Positions 37,766-50,328 of a DNA stretch of 64,000 nucleotides are shown in pieces. A model generated the notes under the pieces. It made no database searches and was not told the origin of the DNA. It saw only the letters and a program-made list of their open reading frames with translations. Every line of letters starts with the position of its first letter. Position 1 is the first letter of the stretch. The DNA is from Antedon bifida (lineage: Eukaryota > Echinodermata > Crinoidea > Comatulida > Antedonidae), in the NCBI GenBank assembly GCA_963402885.1, contig OY727098.1:25644417-25708416 (forward strand), given 5' to 3'. The position numbers were made by a program, and so were the translations under genes.

Positions 37766-40139
37766 CTGTAACCATAAAGTTATTAAAATTAAATTGAAGG
37801 TTTGTATGTTAAAGAATATAGCCAGTAATATACAGATTCTATCTTCTGAAAGAATAAGAGACTTAAGATTTCATTTATATACGATACAAAATTTATATTC
37901 TTTATAGGGGTAATGATATTATATTAATAATGATAGAATAAACGAGTGGATTCAGAAGTTTAGTTTGGGCACGCGTGCTACCCCTTTTGACAGTTACAAA
38001 TATAATCATGATTTGTCTTTTTATTATTTTTTTATAATTATTAAAAATCCTGGAGCCACCCCTTTATAATACACAATCTTTGTTTTATCCTTCATTATTG
38101 TTTTTTTGCCGTTTTTTTTTACCAAAAAGTCCTTGTGTGGTCTATTTTAAATTAAGATAAGTGTGGGTGCCATTTTTCATGGCCTATGGGTCTGTTTTTA
38201 GTATTGCTTCATTGCATCTGCCCATAGCAATTACTCTAGCCTAGTTTCTTCAAAATTACTCGCAGAGTGTGGCCATGTACGCCAGGTGGTCTATTTTTAG
38301 ATCATGGCCCATGAAAATAGCAAGCAATAAGAAAACCTATGTCCAACAGAGATTTATATGGCCATCCAGTTGTCAACGCATCCGGTGATTCTTTTAATCC
38401 AAGGCGAACGAAGTGACTTTAGATAAGTGGAATTTAGAAGCACAGCAGGGATGAATGGAATCGGGTGAAATAAGGGACGGTGATGATCAAAGGCTTAGAG
38501 GCTAGCCTGCCGCTACGATTAAATTGTCTTTGTCAGGCCTTGATGAAATCATACCAGGACAAGCACAGCACCAATTGGCTCAGTATCACATACACGGCAA
38601 TCATTTCTTTTAATAACTGAACCTCCTACATATTATTGTATACCTTCCAACTCTGACTTATATCCTAAGTTCAGAAGTTGATTTTTAATAACCAATACAT
38701 CTTTAAAATCAATCTAAATGTACTGAATACTAAGAAAAAAAAAATGACAGATATATTTATTACAAATTAGAACATTTAAATAGCTAAATCATCAGCATAT
38801 CATTCTGTATTTTGAACCTTCTGTAAATAAGCAGTAGCATAGCATTTTACTATTAGTGCTTATTGATTTTTTAAATAATTTAATTATCAATAAATTATTA
38901 TTTTACTCTTATTTCAGTAAGATTGTACTGTACAGACAGTTGGTTCATTTTTCATCAAAGAAATAAGATGAAAAAATGTCAACATTAACACATTAAAAAC
39001 TTGCATCAATCATATCAATGTATACACACACATACTATTTTTAAAAACCAATGAACTTCATTTAACATATAAGACGGTTACTTAGTAATGATGAATAAGT
39101 CTGGTATTGCGATAACATTGTATGCAAAGCACTTAAACACAAAAACTGTGTACTTCTGGACCCTTATGATGTTAGCATTATGATATGAATTATGATATTG
39201 TAAAGAATTGCATATACTGTAGTCCTGTACATAAGCGTTAATCTTTCATCCCGATTGTGAAATGTATGCGACTATCAGATAAACGAATGTGGGGGGTTTC
39301 TTTTGTGTTTATTCGTTGACGCAATTTTCGGTATTTAAAAATTCACAAAAACCAAGTAAGGTACCTCAACCAAGAAACTGTTAAAGTGGTACAATTTCCA
39401 CCCTAAGCCATTCTACCAGTAGTCTACAATATTATCAACATTTTTGTATTAAATGAACTTTTCTACTTTTCTCTTCACAACATTAAACACCAAAGTATTT
39501 AGTCAACTATACACTACAAAATAAACATCACGGAACACCCATTTTGTTTTGTTGTCTTCTGAATTTCACAATGTCAACAGTTTTAAGAAATGTATAGGTT
39601 GAATTTAAAAAAGCGTTACGACTTAGGCTGTTTGTTTGACCATGGTAAGCTAATATTTAACATGACGTGTAACTAAGCTCGTAGCTATGCTTTCATAATA
39701 CCCTTTTTGTCATGCAACCCATCAGATTAAAAACATTGAGACATGATAGTATTCAACTCATTCACCTTGGGTATTGCAGTTGAAAGAAAATGACAAATAA
39801 TGCGGCTGAAGCATATGTATGCTAAGGTGTGTTCTTTTGATGAATTGCCTTGTGTGTTCTTTTGACATTTCCTTTGTGCGATAACATTTAACAACTATCA
39901 TACCACCTACTGTGCACGACACTAATTGTAGATATGGAAAGTTGCCATATAATCATATTGATACTATAGTTAACAAATCATAGGCACCCTTTACCCTCTC
40001 AAGCACTTCCCTCGGTCCTTCCCTACACCCAAACTCATGTACTGCTCAATTCCTCATGCACTCTCACCACCATTTCAAAACCTTTCACAGAAAATAAATT
40101 ATGTTGAAAGATAGGGATGCTCAACTGTAAATGTATCCT

Positions 40140-40201
40140 CATTTCAGAGAGATAGGGCTATTGATGGTTTATCCATGTAAGCTGGGCACGAAATAGACTA
40201 A
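40140..40201 (+). repeat. Dispersed family 2, copy d
   Basis: TTGATGGTTTATCCATGTAAGCTGGGCACG-type core followed by AAATAGACTA; the preceding hairpin is degenerate. Confidence 0.75.
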
Positions 40202-40521
40202 TAATAAACTTAAAATATAATTAATTGTTTCTATCATTTTTTAAAATATGAAATGAAAAAATATTAATATAAACATAAAGATTAAAATTCAATGATTTTC
40301 AAAATAAGACATATCCAGTATCGGCTTTGAGCTTAATAGATATCACTTGTAATCTGATGATGCGTAGTCAAGATTTGTTTATATAATCAAACATTTATTC
40401 CATTTTTTTAAACATGATCCTCTTTATAGAATGACCTAAATTTGACCTGCAATCAAAAAGCGAACTTGAGTAAAGCAGGGGCCTTTTAATTGTACTGTAT
40501 GAGACAAATCTGTGACAACTA

Positions 40522-40683
40522 AAGCTCTGTCTACACTATCAAACTATTTTGACAAAAAAAGTGTGATGTGCCCAAATACGGTAGTGATATGCCCAAATAT
40601 GGTAGTGATATGACATCATCATGTCCATATATGGGGACATCACATTTTTTTGTCACATACAGTTTGATACTGTAGACAGAGCT
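40522..40683. mobile_element. MITE copy J
   Basis: AAGCTCTGTCTACACTATCA and ACTGTAGACAGAGCT at the ends with TA flanks. It has two CCAAATA(C/T)GGTAGTGATATG modules and one CCATATATGG, and is one of the copies closest to consensus. Confidence 0.93.
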
Positions 40684-42092
40684 TAAGGAACATGAACATC
40701 GCCATCGTACGTGCACGTCTACAAACCAATCAAGTGGAGGTTTCTCATCTATGTCCCGATAGACTCCAGAAAATCCACACAAACCTATTTTTCACACAAT
40801 AGATAGAAATTTTAATTTGATTCTTTAACAATTTTTTTATATGTTTAATATTTCATCTAAATGATGTAGTTTTGCATGTTGAATTATTCCAGTAAAGCAT
40901 CTTTAATCACATTGCTTAACTTAGATTTAAGATAATGTACAACAAGCTATTGATATATTAGTCAGCAGAGAGAAGGCTTAACTTTCAAATTAATATTGTT
41001 AGATACATTTAAAAGAACTTTGATATAGATGTATACATAGAAACCAATAAAACTATCTGATGGCATACTTGTATATTAAGAAAATTCTGCTTTCTAACGT
41101 TCTTTTCTAGATATATTTTTTGCGCTGCTTCTTTGAATGACAGATAGTTTTAACGAGAAGATTGTTTTAATTATATTATAAACACACTCAATTTAGTCTC
41201 ATTTAGTCGTTGAATTGAGTTTGGTTTCGTGCGACCTTCACTGAACAATGCCAGGAGGAATTTGATTATGAACTTTTCGTTATCTTTGCACATACTTAAT
41301 GTTCAAGCTGGTCGTCTCAGAGAGGGGTTAAGATGCTAACACCTGATATGACATTCAAATAGAACATTACAATGTTCTTATTAGGAATGATATTCGTTGC
41401 TAGGCAAAGAACATAGAAACCACATTATGAACATATGACATTAACTAGAAGAGAGAGTTTACAAAATACAAGGTTTAAGGTAAGAAATATTTATCATGTT
41501 CGTCACTGCAGGCTTCTGCAACTCATTTGTTAAAATCATAATGGAACAATATTTATTTTCCTAATTGATTTGCCCACAAGCAAAATCTAAGCAAATATTA
41601 TTTTACTTTTTTTTTTTATAAATATTTTTGTTTGGAAATTACTAAAGATAATTATATTTTAGAATTTTCTAATATTCTGATTGAAATAGTTTTGTCTGAT
41701 AATAAAAAATAAAATGTTAGTATTAAAATAATCTGGTATTATAGTTTCTGCCTTTAACATAATTATGCATTATTCTTATTAAAGAGACAAAAAGTGAGAC
41801 AAACAAAGGAAAATCCCAAAATACAGTTAACAGTAAAGTGGGAATATGACGCCATAATTCCACAGTAGCTTGAACATAGCCAGAGACGGTAAGATAGTAG
41901 AATTATTGTGTCATAACAAAGAAAACTAAAATAGGTTTTGCTCTTTCTTGAGTAGTGACATATTAGTAGCATGTTATTAATTACAAATAAGCAAAAATAT
42001 CTTCTTGAATAGATATTGTAATCATATCAAGCATATACTGTAGCTCAGTAGCTCTTCTGAGATTGAAACCTGCTGCTGTTCGAGCAAGTGTA

Positions 42093-42258
42093 AAGCCCTA
42101 TACTATCAAACTAGTTTTACCAAAAAAATGTGTTATGGAAGTAATATGCCCAAATATGGTAGTGATATGCCCAAATATGGTAGTGATATGACATCATCAT
42201 GTGCATATATAAGCACATGACATTTTTTCACGTAAAGTTTGATAGTGTAGACAGAGCT
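42093..42258. mobile_element. MITE copy K
   Basis: Left end AAGCCCTATACTATCAAACT, right end GATAGTGTAGACAGAGCT, TA on both sides. It has two CCAAATATGGTAGTGATATG modules in exact tandem; the CATATATGG near the right arm is mutated to CATATATAAG. Confidence 0.92.
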
Positions 42259-42930
42259 TAATACTTTTAAGGTAGATTTAGGGCATCAACAGTAGTTGGA
42301 GCGATTCATGAACAATGATGATGAAAAACATGAAAATAGTTGATGTACCTGCCAAGCGATTGTAACGCTCCAATTAACAGCATCATGCAATAAATACACA
42401 CCTTTATTGTTGAGTAAACGAGTGGAAGAGTTTGCCTGAGCGTCAATTGATTGCCAATTGCGACTCTTTACATCGGTTAGATCTCAGATGTTGTGGCTAA
42501 TGAAGTGAATATTACCCTAGTACTATTGACATTTTGCTACATTGTTCTGCACCTCACCGATATTTTCCCTTTTTTTTAGAACATTCTACTAGGTTTTGTT
42601 ATCCGATTGATTCTCATCGAACCATGTGACGCATTAAGCAAACACTTATGCTGGTTGAATGTTCAACATACATTAGTATATTATTATCCGTTTTCCTCAA
42701 CAAATTTCAAACATTTCGCCCATGTCTTGACACTCCTTTGTAACATCTTCATTTATTTGTATTGCCAAAAATTCCAACTTAATGTAACTTATTTCCAGCG
42801 TGATGAGCTCATTATAAAATAAGAATATGGACATGAAATATGGATAATCATAATCATTTTCCTCATCAAATTTTCAAGAATTTTAATGTAAATTTAAGAC
42901 TATTGAACGCAAATATAATTTTAGTATTTT

Positions 42931-43056
42931 ATTATGTGTGAACATAATATCTCTGATTAGTTTTACTGTGTAGGATTGTATTATAATGTGTGAACATGCA
43001 TCTGATTAGTTTTACTGTGTAGGATTGTATTATTATGTGTGAACATGCATCTGTAT
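42931..43056. repeat. Tandem repeat of about 50 bp, 2.5 units
   Basis: ATTATGTGTGAACATGCATC followed by TGATTAGTTTTACTGTGTAG and GATTGT repeats, with small indels in the first unit. Confidence 0.88.
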
Positions 43057-43540
43057 AAGATTGGTACTTTACAGATGATAATGAGATGTTCTGTATAACA
43101 TTTTCTTTCAGCTCATTTCATGGGTTGTTCCATTTAGTTTATGGGAAATGTACATTAATTATTGATAGAAAAGTTACCAATAATTCGTGTAAATTAATAG
43201 TTAGTTAGATGTAATTAATCTTAAGATAATTTTCTAACAGTAAAGACTTCGTAATCTATTATTTTTTTATCCAATTTTGCCAATACCTTAAATTCAATCA
43301 ATAAGTGGGCCATGTAGTATTTATACAATGTTTTTTTTTTCAGGTTGTCTTAGAGCATTGCACAAGAAATAAATTAGGCTAACAATTACTGTAGCAATGT
43401 TCATAATTCTGTTGTAAAGCAGATACAGAATTAAAATGGAAACCAGGAAAAACATACTAGATTGTGAAGATAACACATCTTTTTGCTCTTGGGGTTTGTT
43501 TATGTTCAGGCACGCAAGTGAAACATGCTCCCGCGAGTAG

Positions 43541-43868
43541 AACATGTACTCATGAGCAACTCACGACATGTGAACATGTATTCATGAGAAACTCAATGCA
43601 TGTGAACATGTGCTCATGAGAAACTCAATGCATGTGAACATGTACTCATGAGCAACCTAAGACATTTTGAACATGTACTCATGAGCAACCCAAGACATGT
43701 AAACATGTACTCATGAGCAACCCAAGACATGTAAACATGTATTCATGAGAAACTCAATGCATGTGAACATGTGCTCATGAGAAACTCAATGCATGTGAAC
43801 ATGTACTCATGAGCAACCTAAGACATTTTGAACATGTACTCATGAGCAACTCAAGACATGTGAACATG
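43541..43868. repeat. Tandem repeat of about 31 bp, about ten units with a longer-range pattern
   Basis: Units GAACATGTACTCATGAGCAA plus CCTAAGACATTTT or CTCAATGCATGT alternate. The block CTCAATGCATGTGAACATGT...GCAACCTAAGACATTTTGAA appears twice (about 43590-43680 and 43750-43840), showing duplication of a multi-unit segment. The unit contains the palindromes ACATGT and TCATGA. Confidence 0.9.
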
Positions 43869-46268
43869 CACTATACAGTACAATGACGAATTAATAGAAG
43901 TAACAATTACATTTAACAAATAAACACATGAACTGATTTCATTTTGCGTTTTCCAACTTTTTTGTCCTTGTAATATTACTTCTGCTGCTTACTTCTTATA
44001 TCCTATTAATTACCAGACTTAAAGGAATGGTGCCATAAATGTATCAAAATATTTGTGGACTCATAGTTCGACTACTGTAGTAATGCATACAGACGTCAGC
44101 ATGAGAAGTTTAGACAAACTAAACTCTAATCATAATAATAATTATTGAAGTCTAAATACCAACATAAACCAATTACGTTCTAATATATTCATGATGGTAT
44201 GGATTGAACGATTATATTAGTTCAAGAAACTTCCTAATAGAATTTCATTTATAGGCTTCCATCTGATAAGCATATCTCCTAAAGCGTTCAATTATTCCAC
44301 TAATGTTGAAGGGCATACTTTGTTTTTATTACCAATTTGTACACTGTTTGATTAATTATATAGTTTCAATTAAATTTCAAACGTAATGATACAAGTACTG
44401 ATTTTTATCAAAGGTATTATTTATTGGTAAATTACTGGTAGGATAGGAGTAGTAGTGCACGAACTATTATTAAAAGACACACTATTTTAAAAATAGAATA
44501 TTTGCCTACACTACCTACTGAATGTAAATAATATACAGTAGTCATTGGATAAGCAGCTATTTTCACAATTTATAGTTAAGTTTAAAAGGGTGTAATAAGT
44601 GAGTGGCGTTACATGTTGCCTACCAGGCCTAAATAAAAGATTATCAAGTCAAATCTTATTCTCAGTTTAATCTTTATATAATGTTATGATATTCTGTACG
44701 CAATTTGGACATTCACTAAACGAAACAAGTGAAATCTATCAATTTCTTAAGAAATATTCTCACTCATGTAATTACCAAAGTATGATGCTACTTTAAACTA
44801 CAAGACTTCTTGCATCAATCTCGGCTTCATTAGTTCGACACGCCATTATGACCTAGCTGTCAGCTAGTCTAACATCCCCAAAGGGACCATGCGGAATTAG
44901 ATGACCAAATCTGGACACCTAAATGAAATAAATTTTACATGCTGACAGCAAAAGCTGGATGTAACTGCATGACTAGACTTCAGCTGTGTAAAGCATTTTA
45001 TTACCACAAAACATATTGATATAAATACAGTAACCATATTCAGATTTTCTAACTTTTTAAATGTACATAGCCATAGCTTTGACTCACGCATGGTTCCAGT
45101 GTACACTAAATGCTCATGTGCACTTTAAAGAACCTAGTACATCTTTCAAGACGAGTAGAGGGTTACCCAGGTGTACTAGTTCACGCACAGCCACTGTCAT
45201 GGACAGACAAGAGAGTGCTATAACTACCTGCACACTGACATGACTTTAGAGAATCATTTAGTTGAAAATGTTAACAGTCCACAGCGCCACGAGCAATGAT
45301 TGTTGGAAATGCTCTATATGCAAATTAATATTATTATCCAATTTTACCGTCTATACCCAACTTGTCAATTTTTAATGACGTCATTACGGTTCACCATTGC
45401 CCTCTATTCTCCATGGAGTTCTGTTCGAATCCTATAGGGTGTCATTAAAATAGATTGGTCAACAAAAAAGAAAGCGCAAACAATTTATTATCTCTTGAAT
45501 TTCATTTCTTATTCGATATATTTCATAAGAATAAGCTTTTTAAAATGTCATGAGAGTATCTCAATGAGAAACAATGTAATTTGCTTTCTTCATCAATGAC
45601 GCCTATAGTGTTTGAACAAGACTTAGTGTAGCCTTGGATACTGCACATCACGTACAAACTACAGCCATCAAACAGGCTTGGCGCATAATAATGTATATTA
45701 TTGCTAATGTAAAGATTTTTAATATCGGAATATTGGGCTTACTCAGCTTTTGGGCTTGGTAAATATTAATATATTTGAATATTGTGGAGGAAATGCTGGT
45801 AAATTTTAATAAATATGAATTAATCAATATTGTAATGAGGAAGTCAAAATAAAAGATTCCAAAATTAATTTGTATAGAAATTAATTCTCATATTTATATT
45901 TTTCAGTATCGTGAAACCTTATGAGCATGCTCACTGCCAAATGTTGAATTTCTTGATGCAGAGGAATTACTCGTCCTCCTATACCGATCTTTTCCCAAGA
46001 GTTCATGACAGAGTTTAATATTTTGATCGCCATGTCTTGTTTTTCTTTAAGGGACTAACGTGAAAAGACGTTTTATCTTCTAGTTTTAAGTTTTTTATCG
46101 ATGTTTCTTAAATTATGTATATATTTCTATTTTTTTTACATAATAAATTGATTAACTAAATTGAACATAATACAATGAAGAATCTTTAAACAAAGAAAAT
46201 AACTCATTTAGAAATTAGTATGTAGATTTAATACACTAAAGCATAGTTGAGAATTCATTCAACATGCA

Positions 46269-46388
46269 AAGCTCTGTATACACTATCAAACTTTATGTGA
46301 CAACAAATGTGTGATGTGACTACCATAATTGGGCACATCACACTTTTTTTTGTCAAACTAGTTTAATACTGATAGTGTAGACTGAGCT
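46269..46388. mobile_element. MITE copy L (internally deleted)
   Basis: AAGCTCTGTATACACTATCA at the left and GATAGTGTAGACTGAGCT at the right. Only 120 bp because the central module region is mostly missing. A duplicated ACTGATAGT interrupts the right arm. Flanks CA and TA, so one side has mutated. Confidence 0.85.
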
Positions 46389-47117
46389 TAACAAAGAAAT
46401 TACTGGAGTAAATGGTGATATGTAAAGTAGTACAGATTTGCAAAGGAAAAGCTGAGGAAGTGAATAACAAAAGATTGTGGAAATAAAGCCATCTTCAATA
46501 GAAATAAAATCTTTATGATTGCCTTCATAAATTTATTCAAAATGAATTTTAAATCACGCTGATATTCACTCCTTCGAGATTTTCACTAGCATTCATTTAT
46601 AATTGTATTATGCATGACAGTTCTTCTCGTCAACAAATTCTTCTTTTTTTCCGGCTCAATTTCATTCTGATAGGCGTCAAAGCAAGTCGGTGTAAAATTT
46701 ACCATAATTACAGTAATAATTAACAGTAATTGAACAACATCACGCTGAGAAAACTTTGTTTACAACTTTTTTATACTTTAACTTCATAGCTTTATACAGT
46801 CAACTCTTTCTCTCTCTCTTTCTTTGAAAACTGGAAAATATTTTTTTAGGACCATTTTACCATTAAAAACGCATTCTGAATACTTTCCAGAAAACTGGAC
46901 ACATTAGGCCAGCCCCTAATGGTATTGAGAGAGATGACTGTATGTGTTTACAAAAGAAGGAAAACATGAGAAAAACCGGAGCGGTTGATATGTTTATGTG
47001 AAAATTATTAAAATGGTTGTGTGATTTTTCATTGGTGTTGTTTACTTTTTTTACTGGTAAAATAACTATTATTATATTGTGGTTGAATATTACTAACACA
47101 AGACAATAGAGACTCAC

Positions 47118-47190
47118 CTGCATTGTTAATTGCAACAAGGCAAGACAATAGGAACAGGTAGACAATGGATAATGAATAGAAGTGGTCCAT
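47118..47190 (-). CDS. LAR: LAR-type RPTP, coding exon 1: start codon and signal peptide
   Basis: The ATG at 47190 opens a 24-residue hydrophobic leader beginning MDHFYSLSIVYLFLLSCL and ending AINNA, typical of a secretory signal peptide, with likely cleavage near the end of the exon. The start context is good (G at -3, G at +4), and no earlier ATG occurs in the adjacent 5' UTR back to 47272. The exon ends with a consensus donor CAG|GTGAGT (intron begins at 47117) after the first base of a codon. Joined to the Ig1 exon this gives codon GAA (Glu25). This coding stretch is too short to appear as an obvious open frame; the call rests on leader composition, donor quality and exact phase match with the Ig1 exon 9.35 kb away. 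It could in principle belong to another gene, but no alternative downstream exon is visible. Confidence 0.8.
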
Positions 47191-47272
47191 TGCTGCCTTA
47201 CACTAAGTTGACTATTTAAAGATCAATCTGTTCTTGTGTGAACACGGCTCTATACAACTTCTATATTGAATC
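47191..47272 (-). other. LAR: 5' UTR part of the signal-peptide exon, with an upstream splice acceptor
   Basis: On the minus strand the sequence directly upstream of the ATG has a pyrimidine-rich acceptor (TTTTCATCTTACAG) ending at 47273, so the exon probably starts at 47272. There is no ATG in this 82-base leader, and an in-frame TAG upstream supports the chosen start. This implies at least one non-coding exon and the promoter further right, as is usual for vertebrate type IIA RPTP genes. If transcription instead starts inside this exon, the acceptor would be fortuitous. Confidence 0.5.
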
Positions 47273-48280
47273 CTGTAAGATGAAAAGAATGTGTATACCA
47301 CCATTAGCATACAAATTTATAACATTGCCAAGACTTAGACTCAAATATTCTAAAATAGTTTTACATCACGACAACACATGTATAAAATTCTACGATATTT
47401 ACAACAGAGTCTTGTAAAACATGCATAGATAATGCACCAGAATTAACAAAGTATTTTTATTTCGGTCGAGTATTTTACACGCATTTATGCATATTTTCAG
47501 AGTAATTTCATGAGTTCCACATATTTCAACGTCCTCCGGCTATCTGAGATAAAGGCTGAGATGTTACCTTTGACCTCAGCTCCCATTTCGCGTAAACTGG
47601 TAGGAGGCTAAGTGAAACAACATGGAAATGCGAAACTAAGTAAGAATATGATGATTATAGATTTTTAGAGTCAACATTAAAAGTCAACACTGTCAGCGGC
47701 GTTAGACTAGATTCAAGCTGATTATCGACATCGTCAACAGTAAAATGATATCTATTTCTCTACAATATAATCATTTTTCTTTTAAAATTTAAATGAATTT
47801 TTACTGTATTATGATTAAATCATTTATTAAAATGCAATCTATTGAACAACAAGTATCCATATTTTTTTTACTTCTGTAATTTACAAACAGTTAAATACTG
47901 TAGCACATATTTTTTTGCTTACTTGTACATATTCAAATTACTTAAAAAAATGTTTAAGCTTTTTTTTAATCAATCTGGGTTTTTTTCGAAATAAAAAAAA
48001 AATTATTAAAAGTAAAAATAAACCGTAACACAAACACAATTTCATTCTTAAATTCTTTACTTCCATTATTTCATTTTTTATTAGAATAATAAAAATGTAT
48101 TATAATATTATGTTATTGTTTAACAATATCACAGTAACAATACATAGTAAATATTCATACTGTATGTCTCGATATTCTTTTTCAAGACAATTTACTACAA
48201 AAACATTAAATGTTATCTAGTAGAAAGCTGTCTCCATAGATGAAGATATAACAATGATTAATGGCTGAACATAAAGGAAA

Positions 48281-48735
48281 AAAGACAATGGATATCATGC
48301 ACGTTCACACTGTAATTAAAACTGTACATTGAGTATTTTAAAAGGCAATGGACATCATGCACGTTCACACTGTAATTAAAACTGTACATTGAGTATTTTA
48401 AAAGGCAATGGACATCATGCACGTTCACACTGTAATTAAAACTGTACATTGAGTATTTTAAAAGGCAATGGACATCATGCACGTTCACACTGTAATTAAA
48501 ACTGTACATTGAGTATTTTAAAAGGCAATGGACATCATGCACGTTCACACTGTAATTAAAACTGTACATTGAGTATTTTAAAAGACAATGGACATCATGC
48601 ACGTTCACACTGTAATTAAAACTGTACATTGAGTATTTTAAAAGACAATGGACATCATGCACGTTCACACTGTAATTAAAACTGTACATTGAGTATTTTA
48701 AAAGGCAATGGACATCATGCACGTTCACACTGTAA
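48281..48735. repeat. 60-bp satellite-like array, 7.5 near-identical units
   Basis: Units start at successive 60-base steps (AAAAGGCAATGGACATCATG, CACGTTCACACTGTAATTAA, AACTGTACATTGAGTATTTT). Copies differ at essentially one site (AAAGGC or AAAGAC). Because 60 is divisible by three, a minus-strand frame stays open for 156 codons as a 20-residue repeat. No flanking exon or family match supports it as a protein. Confidence 0.95.
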
Positions 48736-49160
48736 TTTAAAACTCACACATTTTATTAAACAAATTGGACGTCATCTACAGTATGTTCACACTGTAATTT
48801 AAAACTCACACATTTTATTAAACAAATTGGACGTCATCTACAGTATGTTCACACTGTCATTTAAACTCACACATTTTATTAAAGAAAATTGGATGTCATC
48901 TACAGTATGTTCACACTGTCATTTAAACTCACACATTTTAGTAACAAGACAATGGACATCATCTTGTTCACAGTGTAATTTAAACTTTTACATTTTTTAT
49001 TAAAAGCACACATTCACACTGCAATTAAAACAATACATTTGAGTAAAAATATTGTATAAAAAGTATTTAAAAAATTAAATCGTCATCTACTGTGTATGTT
49101 TACACTGTAATCTTAAACTTGCAAATTTTAGTTTAAAATAAAAGTATGTTTACACGGTAA
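48736..49160. repeat. Diverged continuation of the 60-bp array
   Basis: Related units (GTTCACACTGTAATTTAAAA, CTCACACATTTTATTAAACA, AATTGGACGTCATCTACAGT) follow directly and lose similarity stepwise to the right, ending near TTTACACGGTAATAACTGGT. The gradient from identical to decayed suggests growth or homogenisation at the left end only. Confidence 0.85.
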
Positions 49161-50328
49161 TAACTGGTACATTTGTTGAGGGTGGAGTGGTTTGTCTAAC
49201 CGTATCAAATAACTGGGGTCTACAAAAAAGATGGAATGTAATGAATAAACATTTCAAAGTAGATTTAGCAGACAATGATGCTGTACAAATATTGCATTAA
49301 AGTAAATTTTATTTGGTTTATAAATTTTTGTTGTGGTACAAATACAACTAGCCAGTTTATAGAAAGTTGCATATCAGGCATGAATCTACTACTACTAGCC
49401 AATTGCTATTTTGCTAGTGTGAATTAGGGTCAGTCCTGCTGGCACAATATTGGTGCATTACTGTATTGTATTATCATACATGTGGTTTTTTGTTGTTGGA
49501 ATAAATAGTTCTGTTGACAGGAGACTCTTTTAGTTTCATGTTATTATGACATGGTTACTTTAGAATTTTTTTTATGGTAATCCTAAAGCGCCTTAAAACA
49601 TTACAACCATTGCTTAAATGAGAACCATGGTACCTACAGTAGTTAGGCTAAAAAAATAACACTTATAAAAAGGGCACAATCTTTAAACAACCCATAGAGT
49701 ACATAGGATTAGTAAAGTTTATAGAGCTAAATCAAGTCTCCAACAAGTCTGTCAAGGGTAATATATTTACACAGCGTTCTATTACATTGTACATATTTCA
49801 GCAACGAAAGATCGTCGTGTCCGGCGATATTATCGACAGTGGCATGATTCATTGGCGAGTGCCTATAGGTTGATTAAGTGGGTACCTATGGCAAGACAAA
49901 GTGCCATTATCAGTTGAAGAGCTCTATATCGATGCGTGTATGTTTTGGCAGGCTTATATCACCCTTTTTGATTACATACCCTGATAGCACAATGCAGTCA
50001 TTTATCATTTCAAAGTACAGTCAATTGTTTGCACAATAAAATAAGGTATAATATCAAATCATATTCCAACTCAATACATCAACATACTGTATTACATAAT
50101 GGTGTTTTATATCTTCAATAATTTAGGCCTACATATTATACTTATATAACATTAAAGGACTCACAATCATAAAAATCATATCACTTTGTTTAATGATGAG
50201 CTGTAAATATTGTGCTAAGAGAGAGTACTGTACTAAACTTGCAGTATAAAATATTTCACTGCAGATTTGAAGGGTTTAAATCAAGTCAAGTATTCTTTAT
50301 GATAATATAATCATATCATTTCAATCTA

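Larger units (their letters stand above)
37766..47117. other. LAR: 9.35-kb first coding intron (signal peptide to Ig1)
   Basis: It holds three MITEs, one family 2 copy and two tandem arrays. A less AT-rich patch at 38.38-38.60 kb has no open frame of note and could be regulatory, but nothing in the sequence proves it. Confidence 0.7.
3658..47190 (-). other. LAR: 5' part of a LAR-type receptor protein tyrosine phosphatase gene (partial, continues past left edge)
   Basis: Ten minus-strand exons join into a 761-codon open frame: signal peptide, three Ig domains, four complete fibronectin III repeats and the start of a fifth. This is the ectodomain order of type IIA receptor phosphatases (LAR, PTPRD, PTPRS). 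These are axonal and synaptic adhesion receptors that bind heparan and chondroitin sulfate proteoglycans and dephosphorylate phosphotyrosine with an intracellular catalytic domain. The Ig3 signature (PPRFTI...PG..VDLTCVAVGAPMPEVKWM) is particularly diagnostic. All internal junctions are phase 1 except the last visible donor, which is phase 0. The transmembrane and phosphatase parts are outside the window, so enzyme activity is inferred from family. DCC, contactin or sidekick-type adhesion proteins were considered, but three Ig domains followed directly by these FN repeats fit LAR best. Confidence 0.93.

Noticed and set aside
45061-45243. 60-residue plus-strand frame in a less AT-rich stretch, with a B-box-like GTTCGAATCC at about 45.42 kb
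   Set aside because: No domain or splice context; the B-box lacks a matching A-box, so no tRNA gene or SINE can be claimed.
46863-47165. 100-residue minus-strand frame beginning MSTCSYCLALLQLTMQVSLY
   Set aside because: It overlaps the signal-peptide exon in another frame and runs through its donor into intron; the phase-consistent start is the ATG at 47190.
48258-48728. 156-residue minus-strand open frame made of a 20-residue repeat
   Set aside because: It is the translation of the 60-bp tandem array. No splice context, signal or homology supports a protein, and the open frame follows from the unit length and identity.
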